Of a stretch of 62,500 nt of DNA, positions 59,058 through 62,500 are shown in pieces (position 1 is the first letter of the stretch; every line of letters starts with the position of its first letter). Source of the stretch: Bacillus sp. HMF5848 (GTDB lineage: Bacteria > Bacillota > Bacilli > Bacillales > HMF5848); assembly GCF_003944835.1 (NCBI RefSeq), contig NZ_RWIV01000001.1, positions 105,001 through 167,500 of the forward strand. Reading direction: 5' to 3'. A program made the position numbers and the translations under genes. The notes beneath the pieces were generated by a model. It had not been told where the DNA came from. It searched no databases and saw only the letters and a program-made list of their open reading frames with translations.

Positions 59058-59198
59058 TCCAACTAGCTCCCTTCAATACAAGTCAGTTGATAGCAGTTTT
59101 AATGCTATATAGAATAACTAATATGTTTAATATCTCGAAATTAGTTACGTTCTATACATTGCTACATTTACTTAACATCTTTTTAGAATTTTTAAATA

Positions 59199-59207
59199 TG
59201 ATATAAT
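59199..59207 (+). promoter_or_regulatory. Extended -10 promoter of kbaA
   Basis: TGATATAAT (-10 at 59202-59207) lies 51 bases before kbaA; the -35 region is weak. Confidence 0.5.
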
Positions 59208-59257
59208 TAATTTTGAAATAATACTATGCTCTATATAGTAATGCGGAGGATGTACTT

Positions 59258-59878
59258 ATGAAGAGCCGAAATTGGGTTAGGTTATTTATATCAACGTTAT
59301 TCTTTGGTGGCTTAGCAACAGGTTTAACAGGAATTATTGTTAGGTGGTCGGATTATAGAGGTTTTCTAGAAATTGGAGATTTTGGTGAATTTATATCAGC
59401 CTTTATGTGGCTATTCGGCCTAGGTTTATTATTCAGTATTGTGAGTCAAATGGGTTTTTTTGCTTATTTATTTGTACACCGGTTTGGGTTAGCAATCTTT
59501 AGGTCGATGTGGTCAAGTGTGCAAGTAGTACTGATTGTTTTTGTGTTGTTTGATTTAATATATTTCCGATATCAAGCATTTGCGACTGAGGCAGAAACGA
59601 TACTACATTATGTTTGGCCGGCAGCAGTTGTTTTATTATTCGGTTTGCTCATTGCTTACATGAAAGCCAATCAAACAAATCAGAAAGCCTTTATACCTGC
59701 ACTATTTTTTATGACAGTTGTAACAATACTCGAGTGGGTACCAGTCTTGCGTGTTAACGAATCAGATTGGTTATACTTTATGTTAGTGCCTTTGCTTGTA
59801 TGTAATGCTTATCAATTACTACTGCTTCATAAACTAAACACCAGTACAAAAAATAATAAAGTTAGCGTCACAGCATAA
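59258..59878 (+). CDS. kbaA: KbaA, membrane activator of KinB signalling
   Basis: 206 residues, with about six hydrophobic segments. The family N-terminus (MKSRNWVRLFISTLFFGG and WSDYRGF) is conserved. In B. subtilis KbaA is needed for KinB to feed the sporulation phosphorelay. GCGGAGGATG precedes the ATG. Flanked by gerD and pdaB, its usual place. Confidence 0.9.
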   Translation: MKSRNWVRLFISTLFFGGLATGLTGIIVRWSDYRGFLEIGDFGEFISAFMWLFGLGLLFSIVSQMGFFAYLFVHRFGLAIFRSMWSSVQVVLIVFVLFDLIYFRYQAFATEAETILHYVWPAAVVLLFGLLIAYMKANQTNQKAFIPALFFMTVVTILEWVPVLRVNESDWLYFMLVPLLVCNAYQLLLLHKLNTSTKNNKVSVTA

Positions 59879-59926
59879 AAAACCAGGAGTTCCACTTAAA
59901 ACTATTTAAGTGACTCCTGGTTTTTA
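59877..59926. terminator. Shared terminator between kbaA and pdaB
   Basis: AAAACCAGGAGT (from 59879) pairs with ACTCCTGGTTTT (59913-59924), with an inner ACTTAAA/TTTAAGT helix. A and T flanks make it active on both strands for the convergent genes. Confidence 0.9.
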
Positions 59927-60053
59927 ATTTATAGATGAGAGCTTAGGTATTGCTTCAGGGGTTGAACTTAGATGTGAATGACTACCCTTATTGAGAACAT
60001 TGTATTTAGTTCTCTTGCTCTCCGGCTGTGTAATATTAAAAAAACGAATTGAT

Positions 60054-60815
60054 TCAGTTCATATCCTTGCTCTTTGCATCAACGTCAGCAATCATGTCAC
60101 TAACGCTAATATTTTTTAGTCCTTTTTGCTTCATTATCTTTGCGATTTGTGGGATAGCAGCTGCAGTTTGAGTAGCTGAATCAGAAGCGTGTAATAAAAT
60201 TATGTCACCGTTTATCATTTCTTCAACGTTTTTAACAATATCTTCTACTCCTGGATTGTCCCAGTCCTGTGAATCTATACTCCAATGAATCACCGAATAA
60301 TTATATTGTTGGGCAATCTTAAGAACGTCTTCATTAAACTGGCCGGAAGGTGGACGTAAAAGGTAATTGTCATTAGCTTTTAGTTGTCTAAAAACATCTT
60401 GCGCTTTTAAGATATCACGTTTAACTTTAACATTCTCCATCTTTGTGTAGTTCTTCCACACATACCCCATACTGCCGATTTCATGTCCATCCTCTATAAT
60501 GCGCTCTACAATGTCAGGGTGTCTTTCAGCCCACACTGCGGATAAAAAGAAGGTTGCGTTTGTTATACCCTCAGCCTTAAGTGCCTCAAGGATAGGAATG
60601 GCTTTTTCATCTCCCCAACTAATGTCGAAAGTTAATGCCACCGCATCATTTTTCTTGTCCCCCTTGTATATAGCACGTGGTCCATCCTCTGTTGAAAATA
60701 CGGGCTGTTGAACAACAGTTTGTACATAAAGGATGCTAGCCGTAAAAAATGCAGCAAAAACAATAATTAATCCTTGCTTAATAGTTTTCCCATTTAATAC
60801 ATAGAAAAAATTCAA
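60054..60815 (-). CDS. pdaB: PdaB, polysaccharide-deacetylase-like sporulation protein
   Basis: 253 residues from TTG 60813-60815 on the minus strand. TTG is preferred over GTG 60824 because GAGGTGAT lies just upstream and B. subtilis PdaB begins MNHFYV-like. A membrane anchor is followed by a NodB domain with TFDISWGD, where the canonical second Asp is changed, and HWSIDSQDW. It is needed for spore cortex maintenance. Confidence 0.92.
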   Translation of the reverse strand: MNFFYVLNGKTIKQGLIIVFAAFFTASILYVQTVVQQPVFSTEDGPRAIYKGDKKNDAVALTFDISWGDEKAIPILEALKAEGITNATFFLSAVWAERHPDIVERIIEDGHEIGSMGYVWKNYTKMENVKVKRDILKAQDVFRQLKANDNYLLRPPSGQFNEDVLKIAQQYNYSVIHWSIDSQDWDNPGVEDIVKNVEEMINGDIILLHASDSATQTAAAIPQIAKIMKQKGLKNISVSDMIADVDAKSKDMN

Positions 60816-60963
60816 TCTAATCACCTCGATAACTTCACTTATTAGTAGTACATCATATGCTTGTCTAGTAAAAGATATGAGACATGCGTAAACTTTTGGT
60901 TAAAAAATACAATTATGTGCAAAAATATAATACCTGAAATAATTATTTATGTTGGAGGTTTAT

Positions 60964-61197
60964 ATGCTAGGACTAATCGTTAGTAAGAAAGAGATAAAAG
61001 AACTTGAATACATGATAAAGAGAGAGTTAGAGGAAATATTATTAGATGTTGAGGACTCGCGTATTGATCATATAGTGAAACGCTCTATGGAGGAAAGATA
61101 TGATATACTATATAAATTATATATGAGGGTAGCTCCACCTATGGAGTGTATGAAATATATTCGCAACAAAAAAAAGTGGGTATCAAAAAAAAGTTAG
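60964..61197 (+). CDS. Small conserved-looking protein of unknown function
   Basis: 77 residues from ATG 60964, preceded by GGAGG 5 bases upstream; 60949 would also be in frame. The protein is charged and helical, rich in E, K and R (VSKKEIKELEYMIKRELEEILLD, HIVKRSMEERYDILYKLYM). I do not recognise the family with certainty; I recall similar small proteins at this locus in other Bacillaceae. It ends 10 bases before the rrn promoter P1. Confidence 0.75.
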   Translation: MLGLIVSKKEIKELEYMIKRELEEILLDVEDSRIDHIVKRSMEERYDILYKLYMRVAPPMECMKYIRNKKKWVSKKS

Positions 61198-61206
61198 AAT
61201 AAAAGG

Positions 61207-61235
61207 TTGACGAGAAATAATAATCTTGGTATAGT
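61207..61235 (+). promoter_or_regulatory. rrn promoter P1
   Basis: TTGACG at 61207-61212, 17-base spacer, TATAGT at 61230-61235 with a TGG extended -10. Tandem promoters are typical of Bacillus rrn operons. Confidence 0.78.
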
Positions 61236-61290
61236 AATAAACGTCGCTGATAAACAACAACACAATTTGAAATTAAATTTTAAAAAGTTG

Positions 61291-61319
61291 TTGACAGGAA
61301 AACGACGAAGTGTTATTAT
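61291..61319 (+). promoter_or_regulatory. rrn promoter P2
   Basis: A perfect TTGACA at 61291-61296, 17-base spacer, TATTAT at 61314-61319 with a TGT extended -10; it lies ~150 bases before the 16S 5' end. Confidence 0.85.
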
Positions 61320-61349
61320 AATAAAGCTGCTGTGAACGGCAGTTTAAAA

Positions 61350-61426
61350 GCTCTTTGAAAACTAAACAAAACCAAGCGCTAAAACGTTTCTATTATAGAA
61401 ACAAAACAAGCGACTTTAAAAGTCGC
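61350..61426 (+). promoter_or_regulatory. rrn leader: boxA and two hairpins
   Basis: GCTCTTTGAAAACT at 61350-61363 is a boxA antitermination signal for NusB/NusE. Downstream are GTTTCTA...TAGAAAC (61386-61402) and GCGACTT...AAGTCGC (61410-61426), which probably shape the leader and its processing. Confidence 0.7.
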
Positions 61427-61467
61427 AAAAAGAATTGCCAGATGTAAATTTGAGCAAGTCAAACTTC

Positions 61468-62500
<1,033 letters not shown>

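Overview
The window is a chromosomal segment of a low-GC, spore-forming Bacillaceae (Bacillales). This rests on gene order (mcsA-mcsB-clpC-radA-disA, sigH, the str, S10, spc and alpha ribosomal clusters, then cwlD, ybaK, salA, gerD, kbaA and pdaB before an rrn operon), on strong AGGAGG-type ribosome binding sites, on frequent TTG/GTG starts, and on a Bacillus-type 16S sequence. All genes run on the + strand except cwlD, ybaK, gerD and pdaB. No tRNA gene, CRISPR array or prophage was seen.

Layout. 1-4100: stress and protein-quality genes mcsA (5' truncated), mcsB, clpC. 4230-9155: radA, disA, yacL, ispD, ispF. 9215-15008: gltX, a Cys T-box, a GC-rich intergenic repeat, cysE, cysS, mrnC, rlmB, yacP. 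15013-16995: sigH, rpmG, secE, nusG. 17000-20338: rplK-rplA-rplJ-rplL with L1-type and L10-type autoregulatory leaders, then ybxB. 20339-28132: rpoB-rpoC behind a long leader. 28270-33210: ybxF, rpsL, rpsG, fusA, tuf. 33486-48628: the S10/spc/alpha supercluster from rpsJ to rplQ, including secY, adk, map, ybzG, infA, rpmJ and rpoA. 48700-53182: an ECF-transporter energising module (ecfA1-ecfA2-ecfT), truA, and rplM-rpsI behind an L13 leader. 53239-55204: a group II intron with a reverse transcriptase ORF just past the rpsI terminator. 55368-55643: a decayed URO-D-like gene remnant. 55670-60815: sporulation and germination genes. 60964-62500: a small unknown protein, tandem rrn promoters and the first ~1030 nt of 16S rRNA.

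The genes couple transcription (rpoA/B/C, nusG, sigH), translation (ribosomal proteins, EF-Tu, EF-G, IF1, GluRS, CysRS), export (secE, secY) and cell differentiation. The coding content is conventional. The interesting material lies between genes: T-box, repeat, nested RNA stems before fusA and tuf, a hairpin inside the nusG ribosome-binding region, two L1-like sites, strong hairpins between rpoB/rpoC and rplB/rpsS, a 14-bp palindrome upstream of ecfA1, and the intron next to a broken gene. I found no clear evidence of a wholly new multi-gene system.
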